A DNA stretch of 64,000 bases. It comes from Bremerella sp. TYQ1. GTDB lineage: Bacteria; Planctomycetota; Planctomycetia; Pirellulales; Pirellulaceae. Each line of letters starts with the position of its first letter. The stretch's first letter is position 1. This document shows positions 1-8,664 of the stretch, piece by piece. The translations under genes and the position numbers were made by a program. Under the pieces are notes generated by a model. The model was not told the origin of the DNA and searched no databases. It worked only from the letters and a program-made list of their open reading frames with translations. Location of the stretch: the NCBI RefSeq assembly GCF_020150455.1, contig NZ_CP083740.1, positions 2,604,001 through 2,668,000 of the forward strand, written 5' to 3'.

Positions 1-483
1 CAGCGGCTGCTCGTTGGCGTCGAAATACTCAGCCAACGCCGGGTAATCTTCCACCTTCCATGGCTGTCCCTTCGTTTGATGAAACTCCACCTCAATTTGC
101 TGAAGTGCTTTCAGCTGCTGCTCGGCGTTGTCGGGATGTTGGGCTTGAGCATACGGACGCATGTAGACCATCTGCGGAGCATCCTTATCCAACGCCGCGA
201 TTCCCATCATCTTCAACGACGTCTCTTGCAGCGTCGGCTCGAAGACATCGGCCCCCATCAACTGCACCAGGAAGACGGCCGCGTTTTCACTTGGGGAAAC
301 CCCTTCGCTCATGCGCTCGTTGAGTGCTCTTGTCGACCCAGTAATCGTGTCCGGAATCGTCGGCTCGACCAGCTTCAAGCCTGGTGATTTCAGCTCTGAG
401 GAATCGGTTTTCTCTTGCGCAAACGCTGTCGTGCTGCCGAGAGCACTTAGCAAAACAAACGTCACCAACAAAAAAGATTTCAT
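1..483 (-). CDS. Secreted hypothetical protein, C-terminus cut by window edge
   Basis: The first 161 codons of a minus-strand gene read without a stop from ATG at 483 down to base 1, so the C-terminus lies outside the window. Residues 1-23 form a signal peptide: MKS, a hydrophobic run, then a cleavage-like site ending TAFA before QEKTD. The mature part is hydrophilic and mixed alpha/beta in look, containing PGLKLVEPTIPDTITGSTRA and the Gln/Glu-rich stretch EQQLKALQQIEVEF. I recognise no catalytic motif. It is probably a periplasmic protein of a planctomycete-restricted family. It is divergent from the gene starting at 665. Confidence 0.75.
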   Translation of the reverse strand, partial: MKSFLLVTFVLLSALGSTTAFAQEKTDSSELKSPGLKLVEPTIPDTITGSTRALNERMSEGVSPSENAAVFLVQLMGADVFEPTLQETSLKMMGIAALDKDAPQMVYMRPYAQAQHPDNAEQQLKALQQIEVEFHQTKGQPWKVEDYPALAEYFDANEQPL

Positions 484-664
484 AGAATGTGCCGTACGAA
501 AAGATGAATAAGAACCGGCCATGATTTCGTCCACGACAAGGACGTGCTTCTATCTTACACAACCGGCAAGCCGGCGTCCTGCACCGTTTTATGTATTGAA
601 GGCAAGCCGCGATTCCACCAAGATAGGGGCATTCCCCCTCTCCCTGACTGCACAGGATCGCTTC

Positions 665-1384
665 ATGGAAGCCATCGGAGAACTCATCGCCGCGATCGTC
701 GGTCTAGCGGGTGCATTGCTCGAGCTCCTTCTGCTCAGCTTGGAACTGTTATTCTTCGCCGGCGAATTCCTGATTACGTTGCTCGTGAAGGGGCTTCAAC
801 CGGCTCGCCAGCGTTTTCGCAGTCGTCGCCAGGCCCAAGCCAGCCGGGCAGAGACTCGCGAAAAATCGGTTCCTCACGTGCTGACGGCGCACTGGATTGT
901 CTTGGCAATTATTGTGGCCACTCCGGTCGCCATTTTCTCAGTTCTCGGCCTGATCAGTCGATACCACGAAAGTCAAATCACTCAAACGACGGCCGTTGCT
1001 TCAAAAACGGCCGATAAATACTTCGCCCAGCTGAAAGCCAACCCCGACGCAACATTGCCGGTCGGACCGCTGGAAGAAGTCGACATCTGGAATCGGCCCC
1101 TCAAGCTGTCGGTCCAGCGAAGCATGTTCGGCTACGGCGTCGAAGTCGCTTCCGACGGCCCCGATCAAAACCCCGGCGGTCACGATGACATCGTCGTCTC
1201 ACGCTTCCAAAAAACAGAATGGAAAGAAGCCGGCGCCAACATGGCCGAGCGCGGTAAGAACGCCATCCAAGATTGGTGGCAAGGCAAGCCAGAAGAAGAA
1301 GCCGCTCCAAGCGACGAAGTGAAGATTGAAGAGGAATTCGAAAACGGCAAATTCTCCATCAAGTTCGGTAGGAAGAAGGACTAA
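665..1384 (+). CDS. Two-helix membrane protein with pseudopilin (GspG)-like soluble core
   Basis: This 239-residue protein has two hydrophobic segments, about residues 3-43 (very Leu-rich) and 76-97, joined by a basic linker (RQRFRSRRQAQ). The soluble part contains WNRPLKL followed about 20 residues later by VEVASDGPDQNPGGHDDIV. That layout resembles the calcium-binding C-terminal core of major pseudopilins (WGNPY ... GADGQ-G-GGEG), but no prepilin leader is present. The tail is acidic (EEEAAPSDEVKIEEEF) and ends in basic residues. ATG 665 is preferred because the hydrophobic N-terminus begins there; an in-frame ATG at 521 would add 48 low-complexity residues. The function is unknown. Confidence 0.75.
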   Translation: MEAIGELIAAIVGLAGALLELLLLSLELLFFAGEFLITLLVKGLQPARQRFRSRRQAQASRAETREKSVPHVLTAHWIVLAIIVATPVAIFSVLGLISRYHESQITQTTAVASKTADKYFAQLKANPDATLPVGPLEEVDIWNRPLKLSVQRSMFGYGVEVASDGPDQNPGGHDDIVVSRFQKTEWKEAGANMAERGKNAIQDWWQGKPEEEAAPSDEVKIEEEFENGKFSIKFGRKKD

Positions 1385-1642
1385 CTTCTACGGGTAGAAC
1401 CGTTGTCGATATGTTTCATGCGGTCACAATTTGCCCACATAAAACTTCAGCTTGAAAACGATCAATTAGTTTCCTAAGCTATTTTTTGCCCTTACCCGAA
1501 AGGGCTCGTTTCATCTCACCCCAACTTCATGCAAGTCTCTCTGGGATGACCATCTGAATCGCCCAGCGAGACATCCCTGTGAATCGTTTCCTCAAGCCGA
1601 TTCCGTTTTCATTTCTCCCTTTTTCGAAGTTGGGGTTTTGTC

Positions 1643-2719
1643 ATGTCAAATGTTCTGCGCAAAGCGTTTACCCTGGTCGAACTTCTGGTTGTGATTGCGA
1701 TTATTGGAGTACTGATCGCTCTGCTCTTGCCGGCAGTTCAACAAGCCCGAGAAGCCGCTCGGCGCATGCAATGCAGCAATCACTTAAAACAGATTGCCCT
1801 CGCCGCCCATAGCTACACCGACATTTATGGTGTCTTCCCACACAACAAGCTGCGCAGCGCGAACAACTATCGACAGATCTCGTGGATCGGAAGCATCTTG
1901 CCGCAGCTTGAGCAAGGCGCGGCGTTCGATCAGCTAACGTTTGACAATACCTGCTTCGAGGACGCTTCAGGGCCAGATCTAAATTGGCAAGTCACCGCGG
2001 CACTACGTGTTTCAACGCTCAATTGTCCCAGCAGCCCTTTGCCGGAAACGCTGCCGCACGAGCCCCATCGGCTGGCCTCGAACACAGAGCCGTACGAAAT
2101 CCAAATCTCCTGTTACGCCGGTGTTTCAGGGGCTCAATTTGAACCTGGCACACTCGCGAATATTTCACCGGATGTATTTGGATTGGGACGTAACAATCAC
2201 TCCGGAATGATCATTCATGTCGTTGATTCGTCGAGCGCTTTACCCGGCGGCCCAACGAACTTCGCCTCGGTGACCGACGGCACTTCCAACACCATTATGA
2301 TCGGCGAGGTGTCCAACTATTCTTACGATGCCGATGGAGAAAAGCGGGATCCACGACCCAGCTTCATGCCTATGGCCTATGGCGCCGGAAATTGCGGCTA
2401 TGCAAACGCGACGATGACCGACTTCCACGGCGGTATCTTGAATTCCGGTGCGTTCGATGCCAGTGGTAAACAAGCCAGTGGCCAGCGATCAGACAACTTG
2501 ATCCTACCCGCAGTTCCTATCAACGATAGTATCGCGACAGCCTATACCAAGTGTGCGCCCGTCGGTCGCAATGGTGCGTTTCGTTCGGCTCACCCTGGCG
2601 GCGCCATGGTTGCCATGGGGGATGGTTCAGTTCGCTTTCTTTCCGAGACGATCGATTTCAGCTACACGTTTTTGTCGCTCTTGAACAAACAGGATGGCAA
2701 CGTGATCGGCGAATATTAA
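1643..2719 (+). CDS. DUF1559 domain protein with prepilin-type N-terminus
   Basis: This 358-residue member of the large planctomycete DUF1559 family begins with a type IV prepilin-like leader. The basic SNVLRKA is followed by [20 protein letters not shown] and the family hallmark [24 protein letters not shown]. The C-terminal family motif H-x9-DG is present as [12 protein letters not shown], followed by [10 protein letters not shown]. The protein is expected to be processed by a prepilin peptidase and displayed as a pseudopilin-like surface protein; the family's exact function is not established. The position before F is Ala rather than the usual Gly. A small lipoprotein gene follows after 54 bp, a common pairing. 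Confidence 0.93.
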   Translation: MSNVLRKAFTLVELLVVIAIIGVLIALLLPAVQQAREAARRMQCSNHLKQIALAAHSYTDIYGVFPHNKLRSANNYRQISWIGSILPQLEQGAAFDQLTFDNTCFEDASGPDLNWQVTAALRVSTLNCPSSPLPETLPHEPHRLASNTEPYEIQISCYAGVSGAQFEPGTLANISPDVFGLGRNNHSGMIIHVVDSSSALPGGPTNFASVTDGTSNTIMIGEVSNYSYDADGEKRDPRPSFMPMAYGAGNCGYANATMTDFHGGILNSGAFDASGKQASGQRSDNLILPAVPINDSIATAYTKCAPVGRNGAFRSAHPGGAMVAMGDGSVRFLSETIDFSYTFLSLLNKQDGNVIGEY

Positions 2720-2773
2720 TCGCGTACTCCGATCAAGTTCTCATTTGCTCTCTTACATTTCCAAGGAAGTACG

Positions 2774-3196
2774 ATGTACAACTGCTTGCGGCCGTCGTGT
2801 CTGATTTTGTTCGTCCCTCTAATCTCAATGCTGGGTTGCTCTGGTAATCCGTATCCTTTTTTAGAGCCAGTCTCTGGCACGGTAACTCGCGACGGCACAC
2901 CACTGAACGGCGTGTTCGTGACGTTCGTGCCTGCGAAAGGCCGACCATCGGCCGGTTATACCGACGCGTCTGGCAAGTACGAACTTAAGTTCATGCACGA
3001 CGTTTACGGCGCCACGCTGGGCGCGAACCAAGTGCTGTTAGAAGTTCCACTTGGCCAGCAAGGAAAGTCGTCCGATGCCGACTTTGCCCCTCAAACGAAG
3101 ACACTCCGTTGGCCAGAACAAGTCGAAGTCATCGCTGACGGCCCTCCAATGGATTTCGACATCACCAAAATCCCCACCCGTCGACGCCGCTCGTAG
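2774..3196 (+). CDS. Small lipoprotein with carboxypeptidase-regulatory-like (transthyretin-like) domain
   Basis: This 140-residue protein has a signal peptide ending in a lipobox (SMLGC), so it is predicted to be lipid-anchored. The mature part is a single Ig/transthyretin-like beta domain with the hallmark order SGTVTRDGTPLNGVFVTF, then GYTDASGKYEL. Small proteins of this kind commonly follow DUF1559 genes in planctomycetes, and the 54-bp spacing suggests co-transcription. The tail (TKIPTRRRRS) is basic. The biochemical role is unknown; a structural or surface function alongside the pseudopilin-like protein is an inference. Confidence 0.88.
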   Translation: MYNCLRPSCLILFVPLISMLGCSGNPYPFLEPVSGTVTRDGTPLNGVFVTFVPAKGRPSAGYTDASGKYELKFMHDVYGATLGANQVLLEVPLGQQGKSSDADFAPQTKTLRWPEQVEVIADGPPMDFDITKIPTRRRRS

Positions 3197-3267
3197 GAGT
3201 ATTGCTTAACGACTTTGGCTAGAGACACTCAACCGCCCTACTTAAGCCTCACCAAACCCCTGCGACA

Positions 3268-4101
3268 TCAATCGCGATACCATTCAATATCGCACTGCGG
3301 ATGGGCCGCTTCGAATGCTTTGACGGCCTTGGTGGTGACCGGTCGATTGCCTGAAAGATCGACGTCGGTCAGTTGCGGCATCTTGGCCAACTCGGCGAAG
3401 ACGTCGTCGGTCACGTTTGTCATGGAAAGTCCCAGTCGTACCAATGCGGTGCAGTCCGTCAGGCGAGCGACCCCAGCGTCGTCAACGTCGGTGTGATAGA
3501 CATCGAAACGTTCCAGCTTTGAATGGCGTGGCATGAACGCCATTCCTTTGCCGGTCACCTTCGTCCCCCGCATGCCCAGTTCTCTAAGGTTCGGCAGCGG
3601 CTCAAGAGACTCGAGAAACTGATTGGAAAGATCTGTCGAGTTCAACTGCAAATCGACAAGCGTCGGCATTTGGGACAACGTAGCCGCCGATGCGTCGGTG
3701 ATTTTCGTACTCTGCAGCCACAATTCGGTCAAAGGAAGTTCAGCGATATGCTGCACACCGGCGTCGTCGACGTGGGCATAGCTAAGGTCGAGTTGCTGCA
3801 ATTCGGTAAGATTGCCCAGATGTTCTAACAACGCATTGTCCACGCGTTCTTTCCCTTGCCGCAGATCGATTCGATACACGCTTCCGAAGATCTCCGAACC
3901 AAACCATTGCTCCAGCATTGTTGGCTTGGTCGGTGCCATTTGGATTTCGCCTCCAGCTTCCTCAATCTTGGCGAAGGCGGTCGTCCGCTTGTGGGCATAA
4001 TTGGCGAACCAACCCAGTCCCACCGCAAGCAGAGTCAGTACGACCAGCAAGCTCCGCAGAGAAACTCGCAACCATCGATTTATGGCTGGTCGATCGGTCA
4101 T
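3268..4101 (-). CDS. Membrane-anchored leucine-rich-repeat protein
   Basis: The 277-residue protein has an N-terminal transmembrane anchor (about residues 13-33, LRSLLVVLTLLAVGLGWFA). The rest is a run of about seven irregular 22-25-residue leucine-rich repeats, for example LQQLDLSYAHVDDAGV, LVRLGLSMTNVTDD and LTDVDLSGNRPVTTKAV. The LRR face should be extracytoplasmic and is probably a binding module. Its ATG overlaps the stop of the upstream sulfatase gene (ATGA at 4098-4101), which indicates translational coupling. A role with the sulfatase at the cell surface is inferred from that coupling only. Confidence 0.9.
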   Translation of the reverse strand: MTDRPAINRWLRVSLRSLLVVLTLLAVGLGWFANYAHKRTTAFAKIEEAGGEIQMAPTKPTMLEQWFGSEIFGSVYRIDLRQGKERVDNALLEHLGNLTELQQLDLSYAHVDDAGVQHIAELPLTELWLQSTKITDASAATLSQMPTLVDLQLNSTDLSNQFLESLEPLPNLRELGMRGTKVTGKGMAFMPRHSKLERFDVYHTDVDDAGVARLTDCTALVRLGLSMTNVTDDVFAELAKMPQLTDVDLSGNRPVTTKAVKAFEAAHPQCDIEWYRD

Positions 4102-5636
4102 TCGTTTTGGTTTTCTCCCAAAGGCTCTTCGCGTTCCAAGTGCCGAAGATTCGCCATGGCGGCATGCGATTTCAGCTTTGCGTCCAACTCGGTAATGGCC
4201 GCTTGAATGTCGGGACGCGGATCGTCGATCAGGTTTTTATTCTCACCGGGATCGTTCTGCAAATCAAAGAATTCGTCGCAGCCATCGTTGTGATAATCAC
4301 GCACCAACTTGAAGCGATCGGTTCGATAACACCGCAGCGACGCCGTCGCATAGTGGATCATGTCGTACTCGGCGAACAGATCGTTGTTCCAATCGCTGGG
4401 CGTCTTTCCTGTCAGCAGCGGGCTAAGATCACGGCCAGGCAAAGCCGTGTCGCAATGCGTGTTGGCAATCGCGGCGAATGTGGGAAACAAGTCGAGCGCG
4501 GTCGCGGTCGAATCGATGACATGACCGGCTGGCACTTTCCCCGGCCAACGGACAATCGCCGGCACACGAAGCGACTGATCGTAAAGGTTCGGCCGATACT
4601 TGTTGGAGATCACCTTCACGCCGTGATGCGTTGGGCCAGGCGGCTTCTTCGCGGTCGCCCACAGTCCATTTCCTTTATGCCAAATGCCATGGTGCCCCAT
4701 GTTGAAGCCATGATCGGAGGTAAAGATGACGACCGTGTTATCGGCCAACTTTAACGTGTCGAGCGTATCGAGCACGCGGCCCAAGTTGCGATCGACGCCC
4801 GATGTGCTGGCCAGGTACTCGCGCATCATCTTTTTGACCCTGGCCACATCAAGCCCTGGATAGTCGGGAATGGTCGGATCCATCTCGGCATACGGCTGCC
4901 AATCGGCGGGCGCGACCGGCAACCACTTTCCGTGCGGGGCACGCGTAGCGAGACACAAAAAGAAGGGCTGCTGTCGATTGCGTTCGATAAAACCAATCGC
5001 TCGGTCGGTAAGGATGTCGGTCGTCAGTCCACTGAACTTTTGTACTTTGCCCGCCTCTTCCAGCGGCGGGTTGTCCGGCGAAGTTCCCCCGCCGGTCAGC
5101 CCCATGAAGTAGTCAAAGCCATGCCGCGTAGGATGGAAACGCTCGTTGCCAGGGGCGGTCCAGTCACCCAGATGCCACTTGCCGACCAGCCCGGTGCGGT
5201 ACCCTGCCCCTTGCAACATCTCGGCTAGGGTGATCGTCGCATCGGGATCCAACCGGACTTCGTTTTCACGATCGTACAGCTTATGCCCCGGCTGCGGAAT
5301 AAAGTCGGGGATGCCCAACTCACTCGCGTAGCGACCGGTCATCAGTGCCGCACGAGCCGGACTGCAAACGGGCGTCGTGCAGAAGAAGTTGCGGAACATG
5401 GCCCCCTCGTTCGCCAGTCGATCCATGTTCGGCGTGGCGGCGATCGGCACTTCCTTATCGAGCCCCGCACGGACGGCCTGACCAAACGCCCACGGTGCCT
5501 GATCGTCGGTGACGATTAGCACAATGTTGGGCTTGTCGATCGTCGAAGCGTCCGACTTCGTTTCCTCCGCCCAAGCCATTGGCACGAAGAACAAAATGAA
5601 AAGGAAGGCAATCAGCGAAGAGACGGGCATTGGCAT
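4098..5636 (-). CDS. Type I (formylglycine-dependent) secreted sulfatase
   Basis: This 512-residue arylsulfatase-type enzyme hydrolyses sulfate esters, most likely on sulfated polysaccharides; the exact substrate cannot be read from the sequence. A signal peptide covers residues 1-23 (ending AWAEE). Metal-binding Asp-Asp lies at 44-45 (IVTDDQ). The formylglycine signature is C91-S-P-A-R95 followed by LMTGRYA, so Cys91 should be converted to formylglycine. Later metal or substrate residues appear in FTSDHGFNMGHHG. The length is normal for the family. A candidate promoter lies at 5714-5743, and the gene overlaps the downstream LRR gene by four bases. Sulfatases are greatly expanded in marine planctomycetes. 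Confidence 0.96.
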   Translation of the reverse strand: MPMPVSSLIAFLFILFFVPMAWAEETKSDASTIDKPNIVLIVTDDQAPWAFGQAVRAGLDKEVPIAATPNMDRLANEGAMFRNFFCTTPVCSPARAALMTGRYASELGIPDFIPQPGHKLYDRENEVRLDPDATITLAEMLQGAGYRTGLVGKWHLGDWTAPGNERFHPTRHGFDYFMGLTGGGTSPDNPPLEEAGKVQKFSGLTTDILTDRAIGFIERNRQQPFFLCLATRAPHGKWLPVAPADWQPYAEMDPTIPDYPGLDVARVKKMMREYLASTSGVDRNLGRVLDTLDTLKLADNTVVIFTSDHGFNMGHHGIWHKGNGLWATAKKPPGPTHHGVKVISNKYRPNLYDQSLRVPAIVRWPGKVPAGHVIDSTATALDLFPTFAAIANTHCDTALPGRDLSPLLTGKTPSDWNNDLFAEYDMIHYATASLRCYRTDRFKLVRDYHNDGCDEFFDLQNDPGENKNLIDDPRPDIQAAITELDAKLKSHAAMANLRHLEREEPLGENQNE

Positions 5637-5990
5637 GAGGTGGGAGCTTTCGAGAAGGCAACTTTCGCCGCCCTAATTTGGGAAGATGACGGCATGATTC
5701 TCGTGTGGCCCGTATTATAACTTTTTATTGACCAAGTATACAAATATTTTTCACGAAGAATGCGTCGAGTGATGGCCAGGATTGGACGAAATGTGCGGCC
5801 ATTCCCTCAGACAAATCGGCAGTAAATAAGGGAAGCAAATTGAATGCAACCTGATTCGCGCAAGACAACCGCACTTAAGTCGTTACGCAAACACGATCCT
5901 CAAATATTCCTCGACACTTGAACAGGTTTTCCGGCATAATACCTAACGAGTGTCATGTTACCGAAGCCGTTTGTTGACAATTCAACCGAC
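5637..5990. other. AT-rich intergenic region between sulfatase start and recG stop
   Basis: No gene is visible here. The 5700-5760 part is strongly AT-rich and carries the candidate minus-strand promoter for the sulfatase gene. The rest (5760-5990) has no convincing ORF, hairpin with a U-tract, or repeat. Confidence 0.5.
5714..5743 (-). promoter_or_regulatory. Candidate sigma70-type promoter of the sulfatase-LRR pair
   Basis: On the minus strand, TTGTAT (5743-5738) and a perfect TATAAT (5719-5714) are separated by 18 bp. This would give a start near 5707 and a leader of about 70 nt before the ATG at 5636. The surrounding DNA is AT-rich. Motif match only. Confidence 0.5.
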
Positions 5991-8087
5991 TTACCCTAAG
6001 TCGCCGATATCGAGCGACTTTCCGTACCGTATCATCACCATCTTCCGCAGCTTTTCCCACTTGGCCCCTGCCAAATTCGGATCGGCATCGGTGATCGAGA
6101 ACGCATCGACGCGTGCTTTCGCCAGCAGTTCGCCATCGCGCTGGAGGTCGGCAATTCGTAGTGGCGGCATCCCATGTTGCTTCCAACCAAACAGATCGCC
6201 AGGCCCACGCAGCTTAAAGTCGACTTCGGCCAGTTCAAACCCATCGGTCGTGCCAGCGAACGCTTCGAGCCGCTCGCGAGATGCATCGGTTGCCGGATTG
6301 GCAAACACGCAGAGATAGCCAGGGTGCTTACCGCGGCTGATACGCCCCCGCAGCTGATGCAGCTGAGCGAGCCCGAACCGTTCGCCACTTTCAATGGTCA
6401 TCATCACCGCGTTCGGCACGTCGACGCCCACTTCGACCACTGTGGTGGCAATCAGCACGTCAATTTCATGTCGGGCAAAACGCTGCATAACGGCATCCTT
6501 TTCGGCCGGCGGCATACGGCCGTGCAGCATCTCGAGCCGAAACTGCTCGAGCTCGCCATTGGCCAGATGTTCGAGCAACTGTTCGACGCCACTGATGGAG
6601 TCTTCCCGCTGCGTTTCGTCCACAAGTGGAGCCACCACATACCCTTGCCGCCCCTCGCGTAGCTTCTTGCGAAAGAACTTCCACCACTTGGGCCGCTGAT
6701 CGTCTTCGGCGATGTACGTGCTGACCGACTGCCGACCAGGCGGGGCCGTGCGAATCGTGGAGATATCGAGATCGCCAAACATCCCCAAGGCAACCGTCCG
6801 GGGTATCGGCGTCGCGGTCATTACGAGGTAATGCGGATCGTTGCCAGCACTTCGCAGCGCGGCCCTTTGCCGCACGCCGAACTTATGCTGTTCGTCGATG
6901 ATCACCAGGCCCAGTTTCTGGAAGGTGATTTCAGTAGCGATGATCGCCTGGGTTCCGATCAGCAGATCGATTTCCCCCGCGGCGACTTCTGCGAGAAGCG
7001 TCGCGCGTTCCTTGTCCGTGAGCGAGCCAGTCAGCACGCCGATACGAACTTTGGCATGGCTCAGCAGCTTGGTCAACGTTCGAGCATGCTGCTTGGCCAA
7101 GACTTCCGTGGGAGCCATGAGCGCGGCCTGAGTTTTCGCCGCAACGGCGGCAAGCATCGCATAGACCGAAACCATCGTTTTGCCGGTTCCGACGTCTCCT
7201 TGCAGCAGGCGGTTCATCGGAATGGTCCGCTGCAAGTCATGGCAAATTTCGTGGATTGACTTGTTCTGGTCTTCGGTCAGCTCGAATGGAAGCAACTTGC
7301 GAATTCGTTCGTCGATCCGAAAATCGACCGGGATCGGCAAAGCACTTTTCCGCTGATTCAGTTGGTGTTTTCGCAGCGACATGGCCAGCTGCAGCACAAG
7401 CAGTTCCTGGTAAATGAACCGTTTGCGAGCCGCCTCCATCTCTTCGCGAGCTTCCGGTCGATGGATTTTATTGAGAGCGTCGTGAATGGTTAACAGCTCG
7501 TGCTGCTGAAGAAACGATTCCGGGAGGACCTCTTCCAGATCTTCACCGTACGCATCGAGGGCGGCGTGAACCATTTTCCGCATGAGTGCCTGACGAATGC
7601 CTTCGGTGAGGGGATACACCGGCAGCAGTTTGCCCCCCTCGGGCGTTTCGCCAGGTTCAATGATGTCGACCACCGGATGGGCCATTTCCCATCGATTGCC
7701 TTGGTGACGCGGCTTGCCAGAAACGATGACATGCTGCCCCGGCGAAAAACGTTTTCGCATGAACGGCTGATTGAACCAGACGCCTCGAAGATAGGCCTGA
7801 TTGTCGCGTACCAGCACGCCGAGAATTGATCGGCCAGGCCCAGTTCCGCGAAAGTCGACGTCTTCGATTACCCCGGCAATGGAAGCAGGTTCGTCTTCGA
7901 TCAAGTCGTCGATAGAGACCAGTTCCCTCAGGTCTTGGTAATCTCGTGGAAAGAAGAAGATCAGATCGAGGGCCGTATAAAGCTGAAGCTTCGCAAGCTT
8001 TTCAGCACGCTGGGGACCGACTCCCTTCAAGAACTGAACCGGCGTGCGAAGACGCTGCAGCGGAGTCGATGCGCGGCTGTCTGACAT
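5991..8087 (-). CDS. recG: ATP-dependent DNA helicase RecG
   Basis: RecG drives branch migration and fork reversal at stalled replication forks and Holliday junctions. Order of parts: an HhH-like start (FLKGVGPQRAEKLAKL), the wedge/OB domain, then the helicase core with Walker A in LLQGDVGTGKTMVS, the DExH box IIDEQHKFG, motif III VMTATPIPRT and motif VI QLRGRISRGKHPG. At 698 residues it is full length. I chose ATG 8087 because GAGGGA sits a few bases upstream; a GTG four codons earlier (8099) is possible. It follows rnhA on the same strand with about 30 bp between them. Confidence 0.96.
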   Translation of the reverse strand: MSDSRASTPLQRLRTPVQFLKGVGPQRAEKLAKLQLYTALDLIFFFPRDYQDLRELVSIDDLIEDEPASIAGVIEDVDFRGTGPGRSILGVLVRDNQAYLRGVWFNQPFMRKRFSPGQHVIVSGKPRHQGNRWEMAHPVVDIIEPGETPEGGKLLPVYPLTEGIRQALMRKMVHAALDAYGEDLEEVLPESFLQQHELLTIHDALNKIHRPEAREEMEAARKRFIYQELLVLQLAMSLRKHQLNQRKSALPIPVDFRIDERIRKLLPFELTEDQNKSIHEICHDLQRTIPMNRLLQGDVGTGKTMVSVYAMLAAVAAKTQAALMAPTEVLAKQHARTLTKLLSHAKVRIGVLTGSLTDKERATLLAEVAAGEIDLLIGTQAIIATEITFQKLGLVIIDEQHKFGVRQRAALRSAGNDPHYLVMTATPIPRTVALGMFGDLDISTIRTAPPGRQSVSTYIAEDDQRPKWWKFFRKKLREGRQGYVVAPLVDETQREDSISGVEQLLEHLANGELEQFRLEMLHGRMPPAEKDAVMQRFARHEIDVLIATTVVEVGVDVPNAVMMTIESGERFGLAQLHQLRGRISRGKHPGYLCVFANPATDASRERLEAFAGTTDGFELAEVDFKLRGPGDLFGWKQHGMPPLRIADLQRDGELLAKARVDAFSITDADPNLAGAKWEKLRKMVMIRYGKSLDIGDLG

Positions 8088-8117
8088 GCGGTCCCTCACC
8101 TGGTCGATCGGTCGAGA

Positions 8118-8582
8118 TTATCGATACGGCTGATAGGCAGCCACGGCCAATTCGTCACACCGATCGTTTTCAGGATGGCCACTATGACCGGCGACGCGAG
8201 TGTATTTTACGCGATGCTTCTGCAGTTGTTCATCCAGCTGCCGCCAGAGGTCGTCGTTTTTGACCGGCTTCCACTGCTTGCCTTCCTTGCGTTGCCAGTT
8301 GTTCTTTTTCCATTTCGGCATCCACTCGGTCATGCCTTTGCCGACGTAGACGCTATCGGTGAAAAGCTCGATATTGCAAGCACGGCTGAGCGTTTGCAGC
8401 CCTTGAATAACCGCCATCAGTTCCATGCGGTTGTTGGTCGTTTCGCGTTCGCCGCCCGACTTTTCCATCTCTTTGCCGGTGGCAGGATGCCGCAAGATGA
8501 ACGCCCAGCCGCCCGGCCCGGGGTTACCGCTACAGGCTCCGTCGGTGTAAAGAAGAACTTCTGGCTCGAAAGTGGCCGCCAT
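8118..8582 (-). CDS. rnhA: Ribonuclease HI
   Basis: This 154-residue enzyme degrades the RNA strand of RNA-DNA hybrids. The four acidic catalytic positions are visible: Asp in YTDGACSGNPGPGG, Glu in NNRMELMAVIQGL, Asp in LFTDSVYV, and Asp in the C-terminal HPENDRCDELA, with the conserved His just before it (VAGHSGH). The length and basic handle region (MPKWKKNNWQRKEGKQWK) match the E. coli-type enzyme. It lies directly upstream of recG on the same strand, a sensible repair and replication pairing. Confidence 0.96.
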   Translation of the reverse strand: MAATFEPEVLLYTDGACSGNPGPGGWAFILRHPATGKEMEKSGGERETTNNRMELMAVIQGLQTLSRACNIELFTDSVYVGKGMTEWMPKWKKNNWQRKEGKQWKPVKNDDLWRQLDEQLQKHRVKYTRVAGHSGHPENDRCDELAVAAYQPYR

Positions 8583-8664
8583 GCACTGCTCCCTGTGGAT
8601 CGTTCACTAAACGAGCGATTATGCCGCGAGAAGCAGCCCCGATAAAGCCCCACTTGCAAGTTCG

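Noticed and set aside
1485..1515. GCCCTT/AAGGGC hairpin after a T-run as a terminator
   Set aside because: The T-run precedes the stem on the plus strand and becomes an A-run on the minus strand, so it does not have terminator polarity on either strand.
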